Shown piece after piece: positions 43,963 to 51,866 of a stretch of DNA of 64,000 nt; the first letter of the stretch is position 1, and every line of letters starts with the position of its first letter. The DNA is from Deltaproteobacteria bacterium. GTDB lineage: Bacteria; Desulfobacterota; Binatia; Binatales; Binataceae. The notes under the pieces were generated by a model that ran no database searches, had not been told where the DNA came from, and worked only from the letters and a program-made list of their open reading frames with translations. The translations under genes and the position numbers were made by a program. The stretch covers positions 97,095-161,094 of the forward strand of contig JAJYYI010000017.1 in NCBI GenBank assembly GCA_021801125.1. The letters are read 5' to 3'.

Positions 43963-44566
43963 GAGTCAGGCGAAGCGAAGCGTGCGAATCCTCCACTCAC
44001 AAGGTGTTCAACCAGGGAGTAGAGCCGCGCGAAGGAAGCTGAGGCGATCCCCAACGGCAACGCATAAGAGCGACTTTACCGGACGTGCCGCGAGGCACGA
44101 GCCTGCCGCAAGAGTCGCCTTGATTTCATTCGCGATCTTCGGGCTCTTGCTTTTATACGCGACGAGCATACGCGACAAGCTCGCGTTCGCAGACCCCGCA
44201 ACCTTTATTACGACGATTCCCGCCAACGGCAGCGTCGCCGACACCAAGGGATGCGTCGCGGAAAGAGTCCGAACGGAGGATCCGACCGCCATTTACCGCG
44301 CTACCGTAACCGTCCTTGGCGTGGTCTGGCCGGAGCAAGTTCGCGTGGTGGAACTTAGCCTTAAGGCGATACCAGGGGCCCGGGCGGTAAAGTTCGACAT
44401 GGGAGACGGTATAGCCGTGGTTGACTTCGCGCCGGGCGTTAAGGTCAGCGAGGCGTGTATCCGCCATGTGATCAGCGCCGATTCCTTGAGCGCCGGACAA
44501 ATAAAATTCAGCGCGCTTTCTTTCGCCGGCGCGCCGTACGTGGCACCCCCCGCAGGGTCCAAGTAA
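43961..44566 (+). CDS. Third, more divergent HMA-like exported protein
   Basis: 201 residues as drawn from a GTG at 43961 without a ribosome site, so the start is uncertain. A basic N-terminus (RAARRKLRRSPTATHKS) leads into one membrane or signal segment (VALISFAIFGLLLLYATSI, about residues 51-69). The C-terminal half has the HMA-like beta-alpha-beta-beta-alpha-beta order: IYRATVTVLGVVWPEQVRVVEL, IPGARAVKFDMGDGIAVVDFAPGV, VSEACIRHVISADSLSAGQIKF. At the metal loop it reads GVVWPEQ, again without CxxC. It belongs to the same family as the two cassette proteins but has no barrel partner directly upstream. Confidence 0.65.
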   Translation: MSQAKRSVRILHSQGVQPGSRAARRKLRRSPTATHKSDFTGRAARHEPAARVALISFAIFGLLLLYATSIRDKLAFADPATFITTIPANGSVADTKGCVAERVRTEDPTAIYRATVTVLGVVWPEQVRVVELSLKAIPGARAVKFDMGDGIAVVDFAPGVKVSEACIRHVISADSLSAGQIKFSALSFAGAPYVAPPAGSK

Positions 44567-44673
44567 CGTTAGTAATCGCGGTTTTATACGCGACGAGACT
44601 TATGCCCTCCTCGCGCACGGTTGACTGCGCGTCGTAAACAGAGCTAGGCGACTACGGCCTTTCGCATATACGA

Positions 44674-46068
44674 GTGCTCGAGACGATTCGCCCAATGATC
44701 GAGCTTCAGCGTCCATCCCAGGAAAGACCAAAAGCGCGAGGCTGGCTCGCTCGCATCCCTAAGGCAAGCGCGCTTGCATTTCTCGGGCTCCTTTTCGGCG
44801 TCGCGGCCGGAGAGCTTCTGTTGCGGCTTGCGGGCTTCGTCGAGCCGCATCTGATCACCTACGACAGCGTCAGAGGATGGGCCCTGATGCCGGGTGGGCA
44901 TGGTTGGCAGCGCGAAGAGGGCAACGCATACGTCGAGATAAACCGCCAAGGTTTTCGCGGCCCCGAGCGTTCGCTCAAAAAACCCAAGGGTGTTTTCCGC
45001 GTCGCGATCCTGGGAGACTCGTTCACTGAGGCTCAACAGGTTCCCTATGAGCAGACTTTCAGCGCGGTTATCGAACGGGAGCTGGGGCGATGCCCGCTGC
45101 TATCGGGCCGCAAGGTCGAAGTTCTGAACCTCGGCGTCGATAGCTACGGCACGGCGCAAGAACTGCTGACCCTGAGCCAACAAGCGCTGGCGTTTTCGCC
45201 CGACGTGGTGGTTGTGGCGGTGTTCGCCGGCAACGACATTCGCAACAACTCGCTCGACCTCGAAGGCGACAAATGCCGGCCGTTTTTCGACAACCGCGAC
45301 GGCACGTTGGTGCCCGTCGGTCCGTTTATGCAATCGCCCACGTTTAAGTTCTCCTGCATGGCGCGCTTCCTGTCGCGCTACTCGCAGGTGCTCAACCTGC
45401 TCGGCGAGGCGAAAAGCAGGGTGCGCGAGGCGCTTCGCCGCAATGCCGTCGAACACGCGCACGCCGGCCACCCCGATGCGGGCGGCGGGGCGGCCGCCGC
45501 TCGGGCCGCCACCGACGGAGCTTCGGAGCAGCAGCAAGCAACCGGCGCCGCGCCAGCCAAAACCGGGTTATCCACGCCCCCGCCGGAGCGCGGGCACCAC
45601 GAAGCCGGGTTGAACGACAAGATCTACTTGCCGGTGACCGACCGGACCTGGGAACGCGCATGGAGCGCGACCGAGGGAGATTTAAACGCGATAGCCCGCG
45701 GCGCGCGCGCACATGGGGCGCGGGTTTTGGTCGTCACTCTATCGATCGCCATCCAGGTCTACCCTGACCCGCGCGTTCCTGCGGCCTTCGCGCATGACCT
45801 AGGCGTGCCGGATCTCTTCGCCCCTGAGCGCCGCTTAGCCGCGGCCGCCGAGCGCGACGGCTATCCGGAGCTTAATCTGGCGCCGTTGATGGCGGAGTAC
45901 GCACAGACGCATGACGTGTTCCTTCACGGCTTTGCCAACACCACGCTCGGTTGGGGCCATTGGAACGCACTGGGCCATCGGATCGGAGGCGAGCTTATCG
46001 CGCATCGGATTTGCGCCGATCTGCGCAAAACGCCACCGCCCCCCGAGGGCCAACCATCCAAACGCTGA
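44674..46068 (+). CDS. Membrane-anchored SGNH/GDSL hydrolase
   Basis: 464 residues from a GTG at 44674 (ATG at 44695 also possible). An N-terminal signal anchor (ALAFLGLLFGVAAGELLLRL) is followed by the hydrolase: block I VAILGDSFTEAQQV (nucleophile Ser ~115), LNLGVDSYGTAQEL, block III VFAGNDIRNNS (~186), and GWGHWNALGHRIGGEL near residue 430 with the catalytic His region. An Ala/Gly/Gln-rich low-complexity insert (about 255-315) separates the halves. Family members remove or add acyl groups on polysaccharides or are esterases. It lies about 100 bases after the third HMA-like gene; involvement with that cassette is only positional. Confidence 0.85.
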   Translation: MLETIRPMIELQRPSQERPKARGWLARIPKASALAFLGLLFGVAAGELLLRLAGFVEPHLITYDSVRGWALMPGGHGWQREEGNAYVEINRQGFRGPERSLKKPKGVFRVAILGDSFTEAQQVPYEQTFSAVIERELGRCPLLSGRKVEVLNLGVDSYGTAQELLTLSQQALAFSPDVVVVAVFAGNDIRNNSLDLEGDKCRPFFDNRDGTLVPVGPFMQSPTFKFSCMARFLSRYSQVLNLLGEAKSRVREALRRNAVEHAHAGHPDAGGGAAAARAATDGASEQQQATGAAPAKTGLSTPPPERGHHEAGLNDKIYLPVTDRTWERAWSATEGDLNAIARGARAHGARVLVVTLSIAIQVYPDPRVPAAFAHDLGVPDLFAPERRLAAAAERDGYPELNLAPLMAEYAQTHDVFLHGFANTTLGWGHWNALGHRIGGELIAHRICADLRKTPPPPEGQPSKR

Positions 46069-46165
46069 GGCTTCTGGCGCGCCGCGCACTTGGCCAGCAG
46101 GCGGCGCCTGGACGGTCGGTCTTCGCGAGGCCTTGACCAATCGAACAGACCTGCATCCGCGCGGT

Positions 46166-47047
46166 TTATAACCTTGAAGCGGGACCAATCCATTTCTCGC
46201 TGAGTCGCTCGACCCACGCGATGACCTGGGCTTCATCTTGCGGCGGCGTGGTCACGATCACGATCTCGTTCACGCCCGCGTCGCGGTATCGCTTCAGATC
46301 ATCCGGCGTGATTCTCTTTGTGTACGGGCTTATCGAGATCTCGATCTCTTTCGGATCGCGCCCATTGTCGCGCAACAACGCGTGGAGTTCATCGATCTTC
46401 GCTTTCGCCTCAACCGGGTCAAGATTGAAGCCATGCCATCCGTTCCCGTGCTTCGCGACGCGTTTGAGCGCCGCAGGGCTCTCACCGCCGAAAAACACCG
46501 GCAGCCTGTCCCCCTGTAAAGGCTTGGGGAAGCTCCGCACTCCATCAAATTTCACGAATTCCCCGTCAAAGCTCGTGACCTCTTCGGTCCACAGCTTTCG
46601 CATCACCTTAAGGTATTCCACCGTGCGTTGCGCGCGGCGGGGAAAGGCAATGCCGAGCGCGGCGAATTCTTCTGCCAGCCATCCGATGCCCACGCCGAAG
46701 GTGAAGCGACCGCCGGAGAGCCGGTCGAGCGTAGCTATTTCCTTGGCCACCACCAGCGGATTGTGCTCGGGCAAAAGGCAGATGCCCGTCGCTAGGCGGA
46801 TTTTGCTGGTGAAAGCCGCCGCGTAAGTAAGCGTGACGAACGGATCGAGAAAATCCGAATCACTGGAAACCGCGAATTGGCCGCTCTGAGAGTACGGGTA
46901 GCGCGACGCATGCCGGTCAAACAGCACCACGTGCTCCCCCACCCAGAGCGTAGAAAACCCGGTGCGCTCGGCCGCCTCGGCGGTCTGCCGGATAGTTTGC
47001 GGACGCGCCCCAGTGCCGATACCCAATGCGAACAAGCCAATCTTCAT
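46166..47047 (-). CDS. LLM-class (F420-dependent-type) oxidoreductase
   Basis: Luciferase-like TIM-barrel flavin/F420 enzyme, 293 residues. ATG at 47047 is chosen because GGGAGGG lies about eight bases upstream; the frame is open to 47116. Landmarks are MKIGLFALGIGTG, AAERTGFSTLWVGEHVVLF, KIRLATGICLLPEHNPLVVAKEIATLDRLSGGRFTFGVGIGWLAEEF, LPVFFGGESPAALKRVAKHGNGW and IVIVTTPPQDEA. This style is that of the F420-dependent LLM proteins common in actinobacteria and some soil deltaproteobacterial lineages; cofactor choice is inferred. Convergent with the SGNH gene, divergent from the MaoC gene. Confidence 0.92.
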   Translation of the reverse strand: MKIGLFALGIGTGARPQTIRQTAEAAERTGFSTLWVGEHVVLFDRHASRYPYSQSGQFAVSSDSDFLDPFVTLTYAAAFTSKIRLATGICLLPEHNPLVVAKEIATLDRLSGGRFTFGVGIGWLAEEFAALGIAFPRRAQRTVEYLKVMRKLWTEEVTSFDGEFVKFDGVRSFPKPLQGDRLPVFFGGESPAALKRVAKHGNGWHGFNLDPVEAKAKIDELHALLRDNGRDPKEIEISISPYTKRITPDDLKRYRDAGVNEIVIVTTPPQDEAQVIAWVERLSEKWIGPASRL

Positions 47048-47372
47048 CCCTTGCCCTCCCTGAAAATTTTCGCTCGATACGCGCCCCAGCCGCCCCTCAC
47101 CGCATCGCTCGCGCAAGACCGCTGACGAGTTTACCGCCGCGATTCACTTTAGCGCGCAACTCGCCGGCAGCGCAGCCTTTTCTAGCCGCACCCGAAGCGA
47201 ATCTACGGACCGGCCGCGCGCTTTCCATTCCACCCCTCAGACCGAGCTTCGAGCGGCTGTTCCGACGCTCGCGCAACGCGGCTAGACTAGCCTTGACAAC
47301 TGGGGGAAGCCGGCGCCTGAGCTCACGCGGCGCCGCGGGTTATCACTCAAAGGCTCGGAGGCTACGTTCCCG
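47048..47372. other. divergent promoter region LLM/MaoC
   Basis: 325 bases between two divergently oriented genes. It ends with GGAGG eleven bases before the MaoC ATG. Open frames here are shadows. No operator palindrome was recognised. Confidence 0.4.
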
Positions 47373-47825
47373 ATGGCAGGCAAATTCTATGAAGAGCTAA
47401 CAGTCGGTGATGTTTTCGAGCATCGGCCCGGCCGCACCGTCACCGAAACCGACAACCTTCTCTTCAGCGCTCTCACGATGAACCCGCAGCCGCTCCATCT
47501 GGACGCGGAGTTCTCGAAAAAAGCCGAGTTCGGCCAGAGACTGGTCAACAGCATCTTCACGCTAGGGCTCATCGTAGGCCTCTCGGTGGGAGAAACGACG
47601 CTCGGCACCACGGTTGGCAACCTGGGCTTCGAAAAGGTCGAGTTCCCGAAGCCGGTGTTCCTGGGCGATACGATTTACGCTGAGACGGAAGTGGTGGACA
47701 AACGCGCGTCGCGATCGCGGCCGGAATGGGGAATCGTGATATTCGAGCATCGCGGCAAGAACCAGCACGGCGACCTAGTCATGCGATGCCGGCGGGCAGC
47801 CATGATGCGCCGAAAAGGTCGCTGA
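47373..47825 (+). CDS. MaoC-family hot-dog acyl-CoA hydratase
   Basis: 150-residue single hot-dog protein: [46 protein letters not shown] holds the hydratase-2 active-site region (Asp/His in the MNPQPLHLD stretch), then [44 protein letters not shown] and a Gly/Arg-rich end. Such proteins hydrate enoyl-CoA or mesaconyl-CoA-type substrates. Lying next to a CitE-like lyase and two CaiB/BaiF transferases, it is probably part of the same acyl-CoA route. Confidence 0.92.
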   Translation: MAGKFYEELTVGDVFEHRPGRTVTETDNLLFSALTMNPQPLHLDAEFSKKAEFGQRLVNSIFTLGLIVGLSVGETTLGTTVGNLGFEKVEFPKPVFLGDTIYAETEVVDKRASRSRPEWGIVIFEHRGKNQHGDLVMRCRRAAMMRRKGR

Positions 47826-47975
47826 GGTTTTTCATCGACGGCGGAGATCAGCGCGCAACGCTTGGCGGCCTATCCCGTGCTTCTTTCGACGTCGGATGAG
47901 AGCCACCGCAGCCCATGCGCCCCGACCGAACCGATCGGGCGAAGGGTCGCCGTTCCTTCGTTGCTGCAGCTTCAG

Positions 47976-48875
47976 TTACGCGACGCCAAGGCGTCGTGCC
48001 CATTCCAGCATCTGTTGCGCCAGCTTGGCGTGCGCAGCGTCGACCATAGTTCCCTCGTAAACCGCAACCGCACCGCCGGCACGCGCGCCTTGCTCGACAG
48101 CGGCCAGCAGTCCTTTCCAGCGCTCAATTTCCGTCGCGGAAGGCGAAAAGACCTCGTTGACGATCGGAATATGGGACGGATGGATCAGCAACATTCCGGT
48201 GTATCCCAGTTGCCTGGTGCGAAGCGCTTCGGCGCGAAGCCCGTCCAGATTGCCGATCTCCCACCATCCGCGCCCGCCCAGCGGGAACGGGACCCCGGCC
48301 GCGCGAGCGTCGAGCAGCACCTTGGACAATAGGTAAAGCGCCTCGTGCCCTTCGTCGGTCCAGCCGAAGCCCACCGCCGTTGCAATGTCTCCGCCCTTGC
48401 CGGTGATCGCGCCCATATGCGCGACGCGCGCCGACGCTATGGCCACCTCGTAGGCCAGCCGCAGGCCCTGCGCGGTTTCAAGAAGAGGATCAATCAGAAC
48501 CGTGCCTGGCTCCAAACCGCGGCGCTTTTCGAAAAATCTCAGCAAAATGTCGGCCTCGCGCACCTCGTCGGGCCCGCTGACCTTCGGCATCATCACCGCG
48601 TACAGGCCGGGCACCACGATCTCTTCCAGGTCCTCGTCGGCGAGACCCGAATCGAACCCGTTGATACGCACGAAAAGCGCCGGCCCGCTGCCGCCTAGTC
48701 GCTCGAGCACCGCGCGCACGGTACGCCGCGCTTCTTTCTTTCCGTCAGTCGGGACGGCATCTTCAAGGTCGAAGATCAGTGCGTCGGCGCCATACTTCGG
48801 CGCCTTGAGCATCCGGTCCTCGCGATTCCCGGGCACGAACAGTGCGGACCGTATCGGCCGTGCGCGTGTGTTCAC
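47976..48875 (-). CDS. CitE-like CoA-ester lyase (HpcH/HpaI superfamily)
   Basis: Cleaves or forms a C-C bond in beta-hydroxyacyl-CoA esters (citramalyl-CoA, malyl-CoA or similar). 299 residues, (beta/alpha)8 barrel: RSALFVPGNREDRMLKAPKYGADALIFDLEDAVP (metal-ligand Glu/Asp), FVRINGFDSGLADEDLEEI, VMMPKVSGPDEV, VLIDPLLETAQGLRLAYEVA and GMLLIHPSHIPIVNEVFSPSATEI. GTG start with GGGAGGG seven bases upstream. It faces the MaoC gene (convergent) and is divergent from the first CoA-transferase, so the block is co-located but not one operon. Confidence 0.92.
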   Translation of the reverse strand: MNTRARPIRSALFVPGNREDRMLKAPKYGADALIFDLEDAVPTDGKKEARRTVRAVLERLGGSGPALFVRINGFDSGLADEDLEEIVVPGLYAVMMPKVSGPDEVREADILLRFFEKRRGLEPGTVLIDPLLETAQGLRLAYEVAIASARVAHMGAITGKGGDIATAVGFGWTDEGHEALYLLSKVLLDARAAGVPFPLGGRGWWEIGNLDGLRAEALRTRQLGYTGMLLIHPSHIPIVNEVFSPSATEIERWKGLLAAVEQGARAGGAVAVYEGTMVDAAHAKLAQQMLEWARRLGVA

Positions 48876-49251
48876 AAAAGCAGCCCTCCCTTGCAGCGCG
48901 TAGAGCCCAAAGGCTCAATCGTTAGGTGGCGACTGGCATCCTCAAAGTCAGTCCGTTGCGTTCCATTAGCCAGTTCCGGGTTCGCCCTTCTCCACAGCCA
49001 GCCTGCGCCGGTCCCATCGACCCGCATCTCTCACCCGTTCCCGCAACCGCGTTCGCCCGGCCGGCCCCCTACCCACGTTTAATTATGACTGCTCAGGGAA
49101 GGCAATCCACGAGGCTCGATTGACAAGCCAAAAAAACGCGCCCTAGCATTAGGGAACGATTCGTCCGTGGCTCGATCGCGCAGCCGCTGGCGCCATGCGC
49201 GACCCGCGCGGGACCGTCAAAAACCGCTTTGTTTTGAGGGAGCACGAACCT
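48876..49251. other. divergent promoter region CitE-like/CoA-transferase
   Basis: 376 bases between divergent genes. A ribosome site GAGGGAG lies about ten bases before the ATG at 49252. No gene, repeat or RNA was recognised. Confidence 0.4.
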
Positions 49252-50511
49252 ATGTCCGAACCACCGTTGCGCGGTCTTAGAGTGGTCGACCTGAGCGACG
49301 ACAAGGGCGCCCTGTGCGGCAAGATATTTGCCGACCTCGGCGCGGATGTGATCAAGCTGGAGCCGCGTGATGGAGCCTCAACCCGGCGGATTCCGCCGTT
49401 TCTCGACGATTCTCCCGGGCCTGATTCAAGCCTGTACTTCCTCGCTTACGAGGCGGGCAAGCGCTCGGCGACGATTGATCTGGAGCGGACGGAAGCGCGG
49501 AAGCTTTTGCGCGCTTTGGCAGCGAAGTCCGATTTCCTGATCGAGTCATTCTCGCCGGGGTACATGGACGCTCTCGGCCTTGGGTTCGAGCAACTAGCCG
49601 CGCTCAATCCGCGTCTGATTTACGTGTCGATCACTCCGTTCGGCGACCTTGGCCCTGGAAGGAATTATCAGAGCGCCGATATCGTGGTCTGGGCCGCGGG
49701 CGGAGCGATGTACATGATGGGCGAGCCGGGACGCGCGCCGTTGCAGATGAGCCTGCCTCAGGCCGGGATCCTGGCCGGCACGGAGGCCACGGTCGCGGCG
49801 CTGCTGGCTTATCACGCGCGGGCGGCTGATGGCCTCGGACAGCGGGTCGTGGTCAATATGCAAGCTTGCGTGGCCTGGATGCTCATGAACGAGCAGGCGA
49901 TGCCGGTCTTTCACGGGGCGCATCTGGAGCGTTCCGGCCGCCGTTACCAGTTCGGCTTTATCAACCGCAGGCTGCTGTTTCGCTGTGCCGACGGGTTTGT
50001 CTCTGCCTTGGTCATCGGTGGGCCGTTAGGAGCACCTTCGACGCGGGCGCTCATCGAGTGGATGGCGGAAAAGGGCTCGGCCAGCGGCTGGATGGTCAGC
50101 GTCGATTGGTCTGCGTGGGTGCCGGGTTACTTCATGGAAGCGACCGATGACGAACTGGCCCGCGTAGCGGAGCTTGAAGATTCCATCGAGCGCTTCTTTA
50201 TGGGAATGACCAAGCAGGAGATCTATGCCGAGGGGGTTAAACGGCGCATTCTGCTCGCGCCGGTCTACAACGTCGCTGAAATTGCGGCCGATGAGCAACT
50301 TGAAGCGCGCCAGTTCTTCGCTAAAGTCGTCAACGGCGTGTTGAATCGAACCCTGGTCTTGCCCGGCCCGTTCGCGCGTTTTTCGCTGACGCCGCTAGAT
50401 CCCGCTGCCAGACCACCGACGCTTGGAGAGCATAATGCTCAAATATATGGCGAGTTGCTGGGGCTGAACGCCGCGGAGATCGCGCGCCTGCGCGCGCGCA
50501 AAGCCATTTAA
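49252..50511 (+). CDS. CaiB/BaiF (type III) CoA-transferase, copy A
   Basis: Transfers CoA between carboxylic acids without a ping-pong free anhydride. 419 residues from the ATG at 49252 (frame open to 49195). Landmarks are LRGLRVVDLSDDKGALCGKIFADLGADVIKLEPRDG, FLAYEAGKRSATIDL, LVESFSPGYMDALGLGFEQL-type text, LIYVSITPFGDLGPGRNYQSADIVVWAAGGAMYMMGEPG and GQRVVVNMQACVAWM. The catalytic Asp of the family is expected in the 'D-x-x-x-x-A' region around IVVWAAGGAM and should be checked by alignment. A second family member follows 124 bases downstream, so the active enzyme may be a heteromer. Confidence 0.92.
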   Translation: MSEPPLRGLRVVDLSDDKGALCGKIFADLGADVIKLEPRDGASTRRIPPFLDDSPGPDSSLYFLAYEAGKRSATIDLERTEARKLLRALAAKSDFLIESFSPGYMDALGLGFEQLAALNPRLIYVSITPFGDLGPGRNYQSADIVVWAAGGAMYMMGEPGRAPLQMSLPQAGILAGTEATVAALLAYHARAADGLGQRVVVNMQACVAWMLMNEQAMPVFHGAHLERSGRRYQFGFINRRLLFRCADGFVSALVIGGPLGAPSTRALIEWMAEKGSASGWMVSVDWSAWVPGYFMEATDDELARVAELEDSIERFFMGMTKQEIYAEGVKRRILLAPVYNVAEIAADEQLEARQFFAKVVNGVLNRTLVLPGPFARFSLTPLDPAARPPTLGEHNAQIYGELLGLNAAEIARLRARKAI

Positions 50512-50635
50512 TTTTTCGATGGCAGATAGGACCGGGCGCGGACAAAGAGCGCGCTGCCCAACGGACTCTCGTTGGGCACCACGTAACCGATAGCCGCGCG
50601 ACACGCCCGGCTGCAAAGGACCATCCGGAGAGTCG

Positions 50636-51853
50636 ATGAGACGTTACGCGCTAGAAGGCCTCAAGGTCTGTGACTTTAGCTGGGTCGGCGTCGGCCCTGT
50701 ATCAACGAAGTACTTGGCGGACAACGGCGCCGATGTCATCCGGATCGAATCGGCGACCCATCCAGATGTGCTGCGCATGGCGCCGCCGTGGAAAGACGGT
50801 GTCCCAGGCGTGAATCGCAGTCAGTTCTTCGCCAGCTACAACACCTCGAAAAGGAGTTTGGCGCTGGATCTGAGCCGGCCGCAGGCAAGGGAGATAGCGC
50901 TTAAGCTTGTCGGCTGGGCGGACGTGGTGGTCGAGAGCTTTACTCCTCGCGTGCTTCGCCGGTACGGCCTTGACTACGAGTCTTTGCGTAAATTCAAACC
51001 GGATTTGGTGATGCTCTCGACATGCCTTCAGGGGCAGACCGGCCCGCGTGCCGAGTTCCCGGGCTTCGGCCAGCTGATGTCAGGACTGTCCGGCTTCTAT
51101 TACATCAGCGGTTATTCCGAAGACTCGCCGTGTCCACCATACGGTGCATATACGGATTTCGTCGCCACGCGCTTTGTCGCAATTTCTCTGCTCGCGGCCC
51201 TGGCTAATCGCCAGCGCACCGGTCGCGGCCAGTACATCGATGTGTCGCAGTACGAAGCGTCGCTGCATAACCTCGCGCCGGCGATTATTGATTACTTCGC
51301 GACCGGCCGTGTTCTAAAAGCCCAGGCCAACCGCTCAGGGCGCTACGCCCCGCATGGAGCCTATCGATGCGCCGACGAATCCGGCCACGAGCGCTGGATA
51401 GCCCTCGCGGTCGCCAACGACGCCCAATGGCAAGGCCTGATGAAAGTGCTCGGCGTCTCCGAAGGAGAACCACGCTTCGCCACGATGAGCGGCAGGTTGG
51501 AAGCTGCCGACGAGTTGGATCGTTTCATCGGCGCTCTCACGCGCGGATGGCACACCGAGGACCTGGTTGCCGCGCTTCAATCTCATGGCGTACCGGCCTA
51601 TCAGGTGCAAAGCTGCACGGACCTGCATGCCGATCCGAACCTGGAAGCCTTCGGCTTTTGGTACTGGCTGGACCATAAGGAGATGGGGCCGTCACCGTAC
51701 GAAGGATTGCAACATCGCCTGAGCCGAACGCCGGGCGAACTCAAAAGCCCGGCCCCGCTCTTAGGAGAGCACACCGATGACGTGCTGCGCGGCGTGTTGG
51801 GGCTTAGTCCTGACGAGATCGAGGAGTTGAAGCGAGAGCAGGTCTTGCTTTAA
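50636..51853 (+). CDS. CaiB/BaiF (type III) CoA-transferase, copy B
   Basis: 405 residues, same family as copy A but clearly distinct in sequence: LEGLKVCDFSWVGVGPVSTKYLADNGADVIRIES, FFASYNTSKRSLALDLSRPQ, VVVESFTPRVLRRYGLDYESLRK, LVMLSTCLQGQTGP, GLSGFYYISGYSEDSPCPPYGAYTDFVATRF and GRGQYIDVSQYEASLH. The GAYTDF segment has the catalytic Asp position of the family. ATG with GGAG six bases upstream. Pairs of such genes often form two-subunit CoA-transferases. Convergent with the next, unknown gene. Confidence 0.93.
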   Translation: MRRYALEGLKVCDFSWVGVGPVSTKYLADNGADVIRIESATHPDVLRMAPPWKDGVPGVNRSQFFASYNTSKRSLALDLSRPQAREIALKLVGWADVVVESFTPRVLRRYGLDYESLRKFKPDLVMLSTCLQGQTGPRAEFPGFGQLMSGLSGFYYISGYSEDSPCPPYGAYTDFVATRFVAISLLAALANRQRTGRGQYIDVSQYEASLHNLAPAIIDYFATGRVLKAQANRSGRYAPHGAYRCADESGHERWIALAVANDAQWQGLMKVLGVSEGEPRFATMSGRLEAADELDRFIGALTRGWHTEDLVAALQSHGVPAYQVQSCTDLHADPNLEAFGFWYWLDHKEMGPSPYEGLQHRLSRTPGELKSPAPLLGEHTDDVLRGVLGLSPDEIEELKREQVLL

Positions 51854-51866
51854 CAACGCGGCGCGA

